DNA of 64,000 bases, from contig CAVWUM010000002.1 of NCBI GenBank assembly GCA_963758205.1, positions 620,001 to 684,000 of the forward strand. Reading direction: 5' to 3'. Shown in pieces: positions 52,605 to 62,051 of the stretch (position 1 is the first letter of the stretch; every line of letters begins with the position of its first letter). Source of the DNA: Owenweeksia sp963758205 (GTDB lineage: Bacteria; Bacteroidota; Bacteroidia; Flavobacteriales; Schleiferiaceae). The notes beneath the pieces are model-generated. The model was not told where the DNA came from. It worked only from the letters and a program-made list of their open reading frames with translations, and ran no database searches. The position numbers and the translations under genes were made by a program.

Positions 52605-53798
52605 ATGAATCTTCTTTCTGATCGCATCCAAAACCTATCTGAGTCTCAAACAATTGCCATGAGCAAGAAAAGTCGTGAACTACAGGAACGCGGCATCGAT
52701 GTAATCAGCCTTTCATTGGGTGAGCCCGATTTTAATACTCCTGACTTTATAAAAGAAGCCGCCAAGCAGGGTATTGATGACAATTATACCTACTACCCTC
52801 CTATTTCGGGCTACAAGGATTTGAGGGAAGCTATCAGTAAAAAATTTAAGCGCGATAACAATCTTAATTATTCGCCAGATCAGATAGTGGTTTCTACCGG
52901 AGCCAAGCAATCAATTGCCAATGTTGTGCTCTGCACCATTAACCCTGGCGATGAAGTGCTGATGCCTGCTCCCTACTGGGTTTCGTATTATGAAATTGTA
53001 AAGCTGGCCGGTGGCGTACCTGTGGTAATCCCTACCAAAATTGAAAACGACTTTAAGATTACCGGTGAGGAACTGGAATCATACATAAATGCCAAAACCA
53101 AAATGCTGGTGTATAGCTCGCCCTGTAATCCTTCGGGTAGCGTTTACACGGAAGATGAGTTACACGATTTGGCGAGAGTGCTTAAACTGCATAAAAATGT
53201 TTTAGTGATAAGCGATGAGATTTATGAGCTTATCAACTTTGAAGGTAAAACCAGCAGCCTGGCTGCTTTTGAGGATGTGTATGATCAGGTGGTAACGGTA
53301 AATGGCGTTTCTAAAGGTTTTGCCATGACGGGTTGGCGCTGTGGCTATATTGGCGCCCCGCTGTGGCTGGCTAAGGCCTGCGATAAAATGCAGGGCCAGT
53401 TTACATCAGCCACAAGCAGCATTACCCAAAGGGCTGTAAAAGCAGCTGTAGAGGCCGACCCCTCTGTAACTAATAACATGAAAGATGCCTTTAAAGGAAG
53501 GCGTGACCTGGTATTGAAACACCTGAATGAAATTCCGGGGTTTGAAACCAATTTACCAAAAGGGGCTTTCTACATCTTCCCAAATATCAGTAGCCTTTTT
53601 GGCAAAAAATATGGCGAGCATACCATTGAAACCAGCCAGGATTTGTGTGTGTACATTCTGGAGGAAGGCCGTGTGGGACTGGTACCGGGTGATGCATTTG
53701 GCAGCCCCGATTGTATCCGCATCAGCTATGCCGCCTCAGAAGAAGTGCTTGAGGAGGCTATGAAGAGAATAAAGGAAGCCATTGAAAAATTGAAGTAA
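52605..53798 (+). CDS. Pyridoxal-phosphate aminotransferase (aspartate aminotransferase type)
   Basis: 397 residues, class I/II fold. The PLP-binding lysine is K237 in NGVSKGFAMTGWRCGY; SLGEPDFNTP near the N-terminus and SSPCNPSG contact the substrate. It probably transfers amino groups between aspartate/glutamate and 2-oxo acids; prephenate activity is possible and not excluded. The next gene starts 3 bases later, so it heads the DUF4254-glycosyltransferase operon. Confidence 0.92.
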   Translation: MNLLSDRIQNLSESQTIAMSKKSRELQERGIDVISLSLGEPDFNTPDFIKEAAKQGIDDNYTYYPPISGYKDLREAISKKFKRDNNLNYSPDQIVVSTGAKQSIANVVLCTINPGDEVLMPAPYWVSYYEIVKLAGGVPVVIPTKIENDFKITGEELESYINAKTKMLVYSSPCNPSGSVYTEDELHDLARVLKLHKNVLVISDEIYELINFEGKTSSLAAFEDVYDQVVTVNGVSKGFAMTGWRCGYIGAPLWLAKACDKMQGQFTSATSSITQRAVKAAVEADPSVTNNMKDAFKGRRDLVLKHLNEIPGFETNLPKGAFYIFPNISSLFGKKYGEHTIETSQDLCVYILEEGRVGLVPGDAFGSPDCIRISYAASEEVLEEAMKRIKEAIEKLK

Positions 53799-53801
53799 GC
53801 T

Positions 53802-54407
53802 ATGACTGCAAGCGAAATGAACGGGATTTTTGACGAGTGTATCCGTCAATATCACCTTACGGATAATGTGGATGCAGCAGAAGAAAACCCACACTCTGAA
53901 GGCTCATTCAAAAACTTACTCTTTCATAAAAACTGGATTGACACCGTACAGTGGCACCTTGAAGATATTATTCGAGACCCCAATATTACACCCGAAAATG
54001 CATTGGTAATAAAGCGCAGAATTGACACCAGTAACCAGGACAGGACTGATCTGGTAGAGAAAATTGACGACCATTACATACAGACCTTTGAAAAAATTTC
54101 ACCGGCACCTGATGCCCGTGTAAATACCGAGAGTATGGCCTGGGCTATCGACCGCCTCTCCATACTGGCGCTTAAAATTTACCACATGCAAATTGAGGCG
54201 GAGCGAAAGGATGTGAATGAAGAACTGGCCAATAAAAACCAGTTTAAGCTTAATGTACTGCTTACCCAGCGTAAAGATTTAAGCCTTGCTATTGATCAGC
54301 TACTGGAAGACCTAAAGGCCGGAAAGCGGATTATGAAGGTGTATCGCCAAATGAAAATGTACAACGACCCTGAACTGAACCCTGTGTTGTACGCTCAAAA
54401 ACAGTAA
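53802..54407 (+). CDS. DUF4254 domain protein
   Basis: 201 residues, helical. The pattern LLFHKNWIDTVQWHLEDIIRDPNI and RIDTSNQDRTDLVEKIDD matches DUF4254. Function unknown. Its usual Bacteroidota neighbour is a family 9 glycosyltransferase, as here (5 bases downstream), suggesting a role in surface glycan synthesis. Confidence 0.88.
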   Translation: MTASEMNGIFDECIRQYHLTDNVDAAEENPHSEGSFKNLLFHKNWIDTVQWHLEDIIRDPNITPENALVIKRRIDTSNQDRTDLVEKIDDHYIQTFEKISPAPDARVNTESMAWAIDRLSILALKIYHMQIEAERKDVNEELANKNQFKLNVLLTQRKDLSLAIDQLLEDLKAGKRIMKVYRQMKMYNDPELNPVLYAQKQ

Positions 54408-54412
54408 AAGGA

Positions 54413-55447
54413 ATGCACCTGCTTATCCTCAGGTTTTCTGCCATTGGTGATGTAGCCCTCACCATACCCGTGCTTTTACAATTCAGAAATCAATACCCGG
54501 AGGTAAAGCTTACCATGGTAGCGCCAAAAATGTACCGCCCGCTTATTGAGCCACTGGGCATTGGTTTTATAGAAACTCATTTTAAGAAAAAGCACAAAGG
54601 CATACCGGGCCTCACCCGTCTTTACCGCAAAATTCATAAGGATGTAAAACCTGATAAGGTAATTGACCTTCATTCCGTTTTGCGCACCCATATTTTACAA
54701 ACCTTTTTTCGCTTGCGCGGAACACCTTTTTTTCAATTGGATAAAGGGCGTGATGAAAAGACATTGCTCACCCTCAAAAAAAATAAGGTTTTAAAGCAGT
54801 TGCCGCATACTACCCAGCGCTACGCCCGGGTTTTTGCTGATGCGGGATTTCCATTGAATTTTGATCCTAAAAATCCGCCACTCCCGCAGTATCAAAATCA
54901 GGAAGCAACTGATTTTGCAAATTCCTTTTCAGGAGAAAACCTGGTGGGTATTGCACCTTTTGCCGGTTTCCCGGGAAAAACCTGGCCGGCACAAAAAGTG
55001 TCGAAGCTCATCGAAACACTTCTTTACCAAAAACTACGGGTGGTATTGTTTGGCGGACCAAACGATATACCCAAACTGGAGGAGTTGAAGAATGGACGTG
55101 AACAGATCATCATTATGGCCGGCCGCTTTGATTTTTCAGGTGAAGTAGTTTTTATGAAATCATTAAAAACCATGGTCAGTATGGATTCCTCTAACATGCA
55201 CCTGGCCGTACTTGCCGGTATCCCGGTCGTTTCTATTTGGGGTGCCACACACTCTTACGCAGGTTTCGGACCATTGGGTAAAAATGAACATTTACAGGCA
55301 GAGGTTTCTACAGATCAACTGCATTGCCGCCCCTGTTCTGTTTTTGGCAATAAGCCCTGCTTCCGTAAGGATTATGCCTGCCTCCATAGGTTATCAGACG
55401 AAACGGTTATTCAAAAAGTACGGCTAGCCCTGAGAGCAGAGGAATAA
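54413..55447 (+). CDS. Glycosyltransferase family 9 (heptosyltransferase-like)
   Basis: 344 residues. GT-B fold with the N-terminal LILRFSAIGDVALTIPVL motif and a C-terminal MVSMDSSNMHLAVLAGIPVVSIWGATH donor-binding segment plus CRPCSVFGNKPC, typical of LPS heptosyltransferases. Probably adds a sugar to lipopolysaccharide core. It belongs with DUF4254 and the aminotransferase; no other LPS genes are adjacent. Confidence 0.92.
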   Translation: MHLLILRFSAIGDVALTIPVLLQFRNQYPEVKLTMVAPKMYRPLIEPLGIGFIETHFKKKHKGIPGLTRLYRKIHKDVKPDKVIDLHSVLRTHILQTFFRLRGTPFFQLDKGRDEKTLLTLKKNKVLKQLPHTTQRYARVFADAGFPLNFDPKNPPLPQYQNQEATDFANSFSGENLVGIAPFAGFPGKTWPAQKVSKLIETLLYQKLRVVLFGGPNDIPKLEELKNGREQIIIMAGRFDFSGEVVFMKSLKTMVSMDSSNMHLAVLAGIPVVSIWGATHSYAGFGPLGKNEHLQAEVSTDQLHCRPCSVFGNKPCFRKDYACLHRLSDETVIQKVRLALRAEE

Positions 55448-55509
55448 CTGAGTCAATTTTCAACGTAAATATTAGCCCCTCAAACCTTTAACCTTAGAGC
55501 ATCTAAGCT

Positions 55510-55517
55510 TACCTTTG
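55510..55517 (+). promoter_or_regulatory. -7 box for ubiE
   Basis: TACCTTTG fits TAnnTTTG, 52 bases upstream of the GTG start. Confidence 0.5.
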
Positions 55518-55569
55518 CCGCCTTAAAATTTAGAGGCAACAAAACCTCTGAAGACTATATACAAACGAA

Positions 55570-56301
55570 GTGAGCAATAAGGAAGTAAAGCCATACAAGG
55601 AGAAGGAAGGAAGCAAGAAGGAGCAGGTAGCTGAAATGTTTGATAATATTTCTGCCAGATATGATTTCCTCAATCACATTCTATCGCTGAATATTGATAA
55701 AGGCTGGAGGAAAAAGGTAGTTAAAATGGCCTCTGAAGGAAGTCCGAAAACAATTCTTGATGTAGCTACCGGTACTGCGGATCTGGCTATTGCACTCACC
55801 AAAGCTCATCCAGATAAAATTACGGGTATCGACATATCACGCGGCATGCTTGATGTTGGCCAGAAAAAGATAGAGGCCAAAGGTTTAAGCCAAATCATAA
55901 CCTTACAGCAGGCTGACTCCGAGGATTTACCCTTTGATGACAACACTTTTGACATCGTTACCGTGGCATTTGGTGTTCGGAATTTTGAAAACCTTGAAAA
56001 AGGAATTACCGAAATAAGGCGAGTATTAAAGCCCGGTGGCCGAATTCTGGTTCTGGAGTTTTCGCAACCTACAGGCTTTCCTTTTAAGCAGGTATATAAG
56101 TTTTACTTTAAGAATATTTTGCCAACACTGGGTAAACTTGTTTCAAAAGATAGTAGTGCCTACACCTACCTGCCTGAATCGGTAAATGCTTTTCCATACG
56201 GCAAAGCTTTTACAGAGGTGCTTAAAAAAGTGGGCTTTGAGAAAACCAGCTTTAAACCGGTTACTTTTGGTGTAGCCACAATATACCAGGGCACAAAATA
56301 A
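55570..56301 (+). CDS. ubiE: Demethylmenaquinone methyltransferase UbiE/MenG
   Basis: 243 residues, starting at GTG. SAM-binding signature VATGTADLAIAL and the segment VTVAFGVRNFENLEKGI, then LEFSQPTGFPFKQVYKFYFKNILP. It methylates demethylmenaquinone in the last step of menaquinone synthesis. The porT-like gene begins right at its stop codon, an adjacency conserved in Bacteroidota. Confidence 0.95.
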   Translation: MSNKEVKPYKEKEGSKKEQVAEMFDNISARYDFLNHILSLNIDKGWRKKVVKMASEGSPKTILDVATGTADLAIALTKAHPDKITGIDISRGMLDVGQKKIEAKGLSQIITLQQADSEDLPFDDNTFDIVTVAFGVRNFENLEKGITEIRRVLKPGGRILVLEFSQPTGFPFKQVYKFYFKNILPTLGKLVSKDSSAYTYLPESVNAFPYGKAFTEVLKKVGFEKTSFKPVTFGVATIYQGTK

Positions 56302-56336
56302 TGAAGGCGGGCATTCGTTTCATACACGTGAATTTT

Positions 56337-57029
56337 ATGAAGAAAGCTATCCTCTTGTTGCTGCTGCTTGTATCAGTAATCGGATACGGCCAGCGCCTGC
56401 CCAAAAACCTCCCAAAATATGACCAAAAGCCTATTCACTTCGGCTTTAGTATCGGTCTTAATTATTCTGATTTTCACATACAGGAAATTGAAGACCTGGC
56501 CGCGCTGCAAGGTTATTATGGTGTAAAATCAGAAGTAAATCCCGGGTACACCATCCATATCATTAGCAACCTGCGTTTGTCCGATTATTGGGATTTACGC
56601 TTTACACCAGGATTTTCAACCTGTGAGCGCACTTTGCTTTTTGATGTGATTGAACCCCTGAGCGAGGAAAGAACGGAGGTGATACGGAAAATAGAAAGCA
56701 GTTATATAGAAGCACCATTTCACCTGAAGTGGAAATCACAAAGAATAAACAACTACCGCCTTTATGTACTGGGCGGTATTAAGTACAATATTGACCTGGC
56801 CTCTAAGCAGGATATTGATGATGACCGCGTTTTTAAAATCAAACGAAACGACATGATGTATGAGTTTGGTTTTGGCTTTGATGTTTACTTTGAGTTCTTC
56901 AAGTTTTCTCCGCAAATAAAAGCATCATGGGGCGTAAGCGACCTTATGGTTGACGATGAAACCTTTTATATACAAGGTATTGAGAGACTGGAAACCCGCT
57001 CTATTCTTATCAATTTTACTTTTGAGTAA
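56337..57029 (+). CDS. porT: PorT-family outer-membrane protein (T9SS)
   Basis: About 230 residues from the ATG at 56337, which gives a clean signal peptide (MKKAILLLLLLVSVIGYGQ); an ATG at 56301 overlapping the ubiE stop would add 12 residues. The beta-rich mature part (FGFSIGLNYSDFHI ... GWDLRF-like YWDLRFTPGFSTCERTL ... LNFTFE) matches the PorT porin-like family. PorT is required for type IX secretion. This agrees with the T9SS sorting domains found at 11.8-16.1 kb. Confidence 0.85.
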   Translation: MKKAILLLLLLVSVIGYGQRLPKNLPKYDQKPIHFGFSIGLNYSDFHIQEIEDLAALQGYYGVKSEVNPGYTIHIISNLRLSDYWDLRFTPGFSTCERTLLFDVIEPLSEERTEVIRKIESSYIEAPFHLKWKSQRINNYRLYVLGGIKYNIDLASKQDIDDDRVFKIKRNDMMYEFGFGFDVYFEFFKFSPQIKASWGVSDLMVDDETFYIQGIERLETRSILINFTFE

Positions 57030-57070
57030 GCTGAGCAAAGCCGGCAAATACCTTCACTTACCCAAAGTGC

Positions 57071-57078
57071 TACCTTTG
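57071..57078 (+). promoter_or_regulatory. -7 box for the FAD-dependent protein gene
   Basis: TACCTTTG, 19 bases before the GTG at 57098. This supports the GTG as the true start of the frameshifted gene. Confidence 0.5.
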
Positions 57079-57097
57079 GTTCTCAAAATTGTTTAGT

Positions 57098-58656
57098 GTG
57101 ATAAAAGAAATTGAGCTGGTTTGCTCTCCACAGGAAGCCGCCAGCGAGTTGATATACACAGGGCTTTTTGCAAAAAAGGTACAGGTTGCCTTCATCTCAA
57201 ATTAATGGTATTCAACTTATCAATCGCTCTATTGATGCCCGCTCCAAAAACATCAAGGTAAACCTAAAGGCACTTGTTTTTATTGGTGAAGAGCCACAGC
57301 CCCGCGAAATATTAAAGCCTGATTATAAAAATGTAGCCAATGGCCGAAGGAGTACTGATAATTGGTTGCGGGCCTGCCGGTATGTTTGCGGCCATGCGGT
57401 GCATTGAGTTGGGCCTTAAACCCATAGTTATTGAGCGCGGAAAAGATGTGCAAAGCCGCAGGCGCGACCTTAAGGCCATTAACCGCGACCATACTGTAAA
57501 CCCCGAAAGCAACTACTGCTTTGGCGAGGGTGGAGCCGGAACCTACTCCGATGGAAAACTTTATACGCGGAGTAAAAAACGCGGTAGTGTAAAGCGAGTG
57601 CTGGACATTTTGGTAAACCACGGAGCGGTAGAGGATATTTTGATAGAGGCCCACCCACACATTGGTACCAACAAACTGCCTAAGGTGGTACAGGCCATGC
57701 GTGAAACCATTCTCCACTTTGGTGGCGAAATTCATTTTGATACCCGCATGGATGATATCATCCGTAAAGGAAATAATATCTCAGGCATTAAAACCCAACA
57801 CAGTAATCTTATTGAAGCGGAAGCCTTGATTTTAGCAACGGGCCACTCGGCACGTGATGTTTTTGAATTACTTGATAAAAAAAACATACTGATTGAGGCT
57901 AAGCCATTTGCCATGGGCGTACGCGTGGAGCACCCGCAGGAATTGATTAATAATATTCAATACCATGGGCAAAGCAGTGAGTTTTTACCGGCAGCGTCCT
58001 ATAAACTAGTAGAGCAGGTACAGGATAGAGGCGTGTATTCATTTTGTATGTGCCCCGGAGGATTTATAGTGCCGGCAGCTACAGCGGTGGATGAATTGGT
58101 GGTAAACGGGATGAGTCCGAGTAAGCGGGACAACCAGTTTGCTAACTCAGGTATAGTTGTGGCTATTGAGCTTTCGGATTTGAGAAAGTATAGTCGGCAT
58201 GGAGCTTTGGCAGGATTGGCCTACCAAAAAGATGTAGAGAAACAGGTGTGGAAAGCCGGTGGTAGTGACCAAACAGCGCCTGCCCAAAAATTGACTGATT
58301 TCGTAAAGGGCAAATCATCATCAGGATTAAATGAAACCAGCTACATGCCTGGACTTAATTCTTCGCGGATGGATGAAATTCTACCCTCACCAATTGCCGA
58401 CCGGCTGAGGCAGGCTTTCCCAAAATTCGGGCAAAAAATGAAGGGCTACTACACCGAAGAGGCCAATATTATTGGTATTGAGAGCCGCACTTCCAGTCCG
58501 GTGCGCATCCCGCGAAAGCGCGATACTTTGCAGCATCCGCAGATTGATAACTTTTTTCCTTGCGGAGAAGGAGCAGGTTATGCAGGTGGAATTGTATCGG
58601 CCGGCATTGACGGTGAAAACTGTGCGGAGGCTGCTTTTGCATTTTTAAATTCATAA
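57098..58656 (+). CDS. FAD-dependent oxidoreductase, COG2509-like (two N-terminal frameshifts)
   Basis: The intact C-terminal frame 57340-58656 (438 residues) has the dinucleotide motif GCGPAGM, the CFGEGGAGTYSDGKLYTR region and a C-terminal GEGAGYAGGIVSAGIDG FAD segment. Related proteins have about 80 more residues before the GxGxxG motif. These are present here but in two other frames: GTG 57098-57205 (VIKEIELVCSPQEA ... FAKKV) and then INGIQLINRSIDARSKNIKVNLKALVF, ending YKNVANG. Removing one base near 57181 and one near 57339 restores a continuous protein of about 519 residues. Either decay of the N-terminal domain or sequence errors; the core could still start at the ATG at 57340. Substrate unknown. 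Confidence 0.85.
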
Positions 58657-58697
58657 CACATACCGGGCTCTTACTCCGGCCTTTCGATAAGGAGCAA

Positions 58698-58735
58698 TTT
58701 GATGAACTGGTTAGGGTTGCGTACATTTAATGTAC
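58698..58735 (+). promoter_or_regulatory. Promoter with palindromic operator for the receptor gene
   Basis: TTTG (58698-58701), 20 bases, TACATTTA as -7 (58722-58729, one mismatch). The -7 lies inside a perfect palindrome GTACATT-T-AATGTAC (58721-58735). A regulator binding there would cover the promoter. Confidence 0.55.
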
Positions 58736-58751
58736 CAACCAAATCTAACTT

Positions 58752-61700
58752 ATGACACTCCCTCCCAAAACCCGCAAGGCCATTCTCGCCTTTATGGCCT
58801 TTCTTATCATTATCGGAATTTTAGGGGTTTACTTCTTTTTTGTGGTGCAAAAAGGTAGGCAACAGCTCACCGATAAAAACTTCAGAATACTGGAGCGCAA
58901 GAGCCAGAACATAATTGAGAAAGTTGACAACTTTGATTTTAATGTAAAAAATGCCAAAGAACAGGTTTGCCAAAAGCTGGATGCCAAACCGATTGACTAC
59001 ACTGCAATTGACTCAGACAATATTGCCAGTATCCTGGAAAGTCATCTGAACGAGGCTATTGCCGATAGCATAATCAATAAGTACTTTAAAGTAGGTACGG
59101 TACGGATTATTAAACAGCAGCAAAACAAGGCTCAAGAAGAAAAAACACAGAAAAATCAGTTGGCCGTAATGGCTACAAGCAGCGAGCGGTTATCTGTTGA
59201 GCTTGGCGAAAGCAAAAGCACTGAAGAACAAAAGGTTGTAAGAGGTAAAATACTGGATAGCACTTACATAGCCAATAAATGGGTTTTGCAGGCTTTTGAA
59301 AAACCTACCCAAAATAATGGTGAACGGTTATATTTTGAGTTATATCAACAACTGAGTTCCTTTTTAACTCCCCTGCTGTGGCACGAAAACTTTGACGAAT
59401 TTTTACTGGTAAACAGCAGGAATGAAATAATGTATCAAAGTGGAGTACATGATGTACATGAGATACGTATTGACTCACTGCTGAAGAGTGAAACGAAAAA
59501 CCACTCCTTGCTGGGAAGCACTGAAAAAGAGGTACACTTTAAGGGGCTGCATTATAAACTATACTCACAGCCCTTTAGCCTTTCCAATGGAGATCGCTAC
59601 GTGCTCATTGGTATGATGGAGCAGGGTAAGTTTAAATCAAAGGTGCACCAGATTTCGCCTTTTGCCGTAATTGTAGCTTCCGTACTTTTCATCCTCATTT
59701 TGTTCAGCTTTCCTTTTTTAAAAATCTGGCTGATCTCCAAAACAGAGAGGCTGGACCGGAAAGACCTGCTCTTCTGCCTGGTGTCTTTATTTGCTACCAC
59801 ATGCATAGCACTTTTGCTTACGCTGGATTTATTTCAATACCGGCACTACAAAGTTTCGCATATTGACAAAAACCTCGAAAAGGTTTCAAACACCATTGTG
59901 AGGAATTTTACGGATGAACTTAAGGCGGCCGTTCGGCAACTTAAAACGTATGACGACATGAGTTCATTTAGCATTGATACGCTTCAGGATGGCTCAGTAA
60001 TGCTAACTCCAACCGGAGAAATCGATACTATTTATCCTCATGCAAACCTCGTATCGTGGATAAAGCCCAACGGCAAACAGGCGCGGAAGTATTTAGGTAA
60101 CAGCAAAATGATAAGCGTGCGGGACCGGGAATATTTTAAAAAGCTGAATAGTGGTAATACCTGGAAAATCAGCCTTGATGGAAAAAAAGAAAATGACTTT
60201 TATGTTCAAAGCATTTACTCTCGCAGCACAGGCCTGCCAAAAGCAGAAATTGCCATTCCTTCAGAATCTGATAAAGCCATATCTGTAATTTCAATGACGG
60301 CTACCCTGCAATCCGTTTTTGACCCCATCCTCACCCACGGCTATCAATTTGCATTCATCAATGGTACCGGTGAGGTTCTGTTTCATTCAGATAAAAGAAG
60401 AAACAACCAGGAAAATTTATTGGAAGATTTTTCTAATCCTAACCTTTTAAAAGCCGCCATTGCCGGCAGGGTGCCCTCTTCTTTTGAGATAGACTACTCA
60501 GGAGTAAACTATATGGTAAAGTTTAATACCATCGAAAACTGGCCTATTTACCTGGTAACATTTTATGATAAACGCAACTTTAAGTCAGCAAATGCGGCCG
60601 TACTTATTACATGCCTAATATTACTCATAGCCCACGGTATTTTATTCCTTTTCTTGTTTATTACCATCTACATGGCCGGTTTTCGCACCTCCATGTTGCA
60701 ATTCAACATCAGGAATATTAACTGGCTATTACCCCACAGGCAGCAAGGTGCGCGGTACGCCCGGGTCATACTCTTTCACTTTTTTGGCGGTATAGCCTAT
60801 TTAGCAACCTACTACAGCATACAAAGCCATGACCACAGCACGTTAATGCCGGTACTAATGCTGGCTTACCTCAGCCTGCCATACCTTGTAATAGGAAGCT
60901 ATTTTTTACTACAGCCAAAATTCACTAAAAAATCCTTGGGCAGGCATATCCTGATCCTCATCCTTTTTGGAGTTGTGGCCTGTTTAATAAATGCCAGCGT
61001 TTATACTCAGGCTATTCCAAAGTCTGGTTGGTTTATATACCAGCTTGCCATGGTAGTTGCCTTTTTGTTTAGCTACTTTTCCGTATTGCTTAAGGTTCCT
61101 ACTGTCCTTAAATTTCCTTTAAGCTATAAAACGGCTTTACTGAGCCTGCTTATTGTAACCTGTTTTCCGGCTGTGTTTACTTTTTACAACATCGCTCATG
61201 ATGTGGAATTGAAACTTTATGTAAAGATGGCTCAGCTGGATCTTGCAGGAAAAATTGCTGGTCTGGATGATAACGCATCTGACAACCACTATAAAATGCA
61301 CCTCAGCCCATTGGTTAAAATTGACGAGCACCCCGGAGAACTACTACCTATAACCCCTGAGGATAGCGGATTTGTTGAACTCTACAGTAAAATAAGACCA
61401 TTGTATAGCGATAGACTGGTAAACACCCATAGCCTTTACAAACCGGCATCACCATTAAAAAACTGGTATTGGAAAGATCAAAAAGGTGTGAAAAAAGGAA
61501 ATAGCATCACTGAAGATGCCTTGGAATTTGTTCCTAACTCAGGCAAAAAGCAAATTCTAACATCCAACCTACATCCTTACCAGGGGGAGCATTACAGCGT
61601 TTGGGAGCTTTTATTTATATGGATGTTAATTCTTGCCATCCTCGCAATTTTATTTGTGCTGATAGATTTTGTTTTTAGGAGAACAGTACCGCAAGCTCCA

Positions 61701-62051
61701 TTAAAAAACAGCAGGTTGCTGGAAGATCCTTTTCTCTACCGCGAATCCTCATCTGACCCTGTGGTTGGATTTAAGCACGTCTTTTTGGTTGGGCTTCCTT
61801 TATCCGGTAAAACCTACTTTTTTGAGCGTATTCTTCGCAACCATGATAATGAATATCAAGTAATTAACTTAAGAGAACTTATAGACGAGAGCCCTGCCTT
61901 AACCGATGATGAGCCTGACGGCAATAGCAAAGAAGATAAATATCCGCAAGAGGATAAAGGCGGAGCTAAAGCAGAAGGAAGCTACTCAAATAGAAAAATT
62001 GATGGGCAGCATAAAGCCCACCGTTACTGCGCTGATTTTAAAAAACTTTGA
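58752..62051 (+). CDS. Large membrane receptor: Cache sensor plus multi-TM region and Walker A of an ATPase (N-terminal part)
   Basis: 1099 residues in this frame. Membrane segments: about 11-32, 301-326, 338-360, 612-640, 671-690, 697-720, 732-752, 762-782, 795-815 and 951-973. The first periplasmic part spans about 33-300. Residues 365-610 form a Cache-type sensor (VRDREYFKKL near 456-465, then FAFINGTGEVLFHSD). A cytoplasmic P-loop starts near 1006 (VFLVGLPLSGKTYFFERI, Walker A GLPLSGKT). After about residue 1050 the frame turns into low-quality sequence ending at 62051. The other half of the ATPase continues in the +1 frame (next entry). Probably one protein of about 1378 residues. Ligand and output are unknown. 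Confidence 0.85.
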   Translation: MTLPPKTRKAILAFMAFLIIIGILGVYFFFVVQKGRQQLTDKNFRILERKSQNIIEKVDNFDFNVKNAKEQVCQKLDAKPIDYTAIDSDNIASILESHLNEAIADSIINKYFKVGTVRIIKQQQNKAQEEKTQKNQLAVMATSSERLSVELGESKSTEEQKVVRGKILDSTYIANKWVLQAFEKPTQNNGERLYFELYQQLSSFLTPLLWHENFDEFLLVNSRNEIMYQSGVHDVHEIRIDSLLKSETKNHSLLGSTEKEVHFKGLHYKLYSQPFSLSNGDRYVLIGMMEQGKFKSKVHQISPFAVIVASVLFILILFSFPFLKIWLISKTERLDRKDLLFCLVSLFATTCIALLLTLDLFQYRHYKVSHIDKNLEKVSNTIVRNFTDELKAAVRQLKTYDDMSSFSIDTLQDGSVMLTPTGEIDTIYPHANLVSWIKPNGKQARKYLGNSKMISVRDREYFKKLNSGNTWKISLDGKKENDFYVQSIYSRSTGLPKAEIAIPSESDKAISVISMTATLQSVFDPILTHGYQFAFINGTGEVLFHSDKRRNNQENLLEDFSNPNLLKAAIAGRVPSSFEIDYSGVNYMVKFNTIENWPIYLVTFYDKRNFKSANAAVLITCLILLIAHGILFLFLFITIYMAGFRTSMLQFNIRNINWLLPHRQQGARYARVILFHFFGGIAYLATYYSIQSHDHSTLMPVLMLAYLSLPYLVIGSYFLLQPKFTKKSLGRHILILILFGVVACLINASVYTQAIPKSGWFIYQLAMVVAFLFSYFSVLLKVPTVLKFPLSYKTALLSLLIVTCFPAVFTFYNIAHDVELKLYVKMAQLDLAGKIAGLDDNASDNHYKMHLSPLVKIDEHPGELLPITPEDSGFVELYSKIRPLYSDRLVNTHSLYKPASPLKNWYWKDQKGVKKGNSITEDALEFVPNSGKKQILTSNLHPYQGEHYSVWELLFIWMLILAILAILFVLIDFVFRRTVPQAPLKNSRLLEDPFLYRESSSDPVVGFKHVFLVGLPLSGKTYFFERILRNHDNEYQVINLRELIDESPALTDDEPDGNSKEDKYPQEDKGGAKAEGSYSNRKIDGQHKAHRYCADFKKL

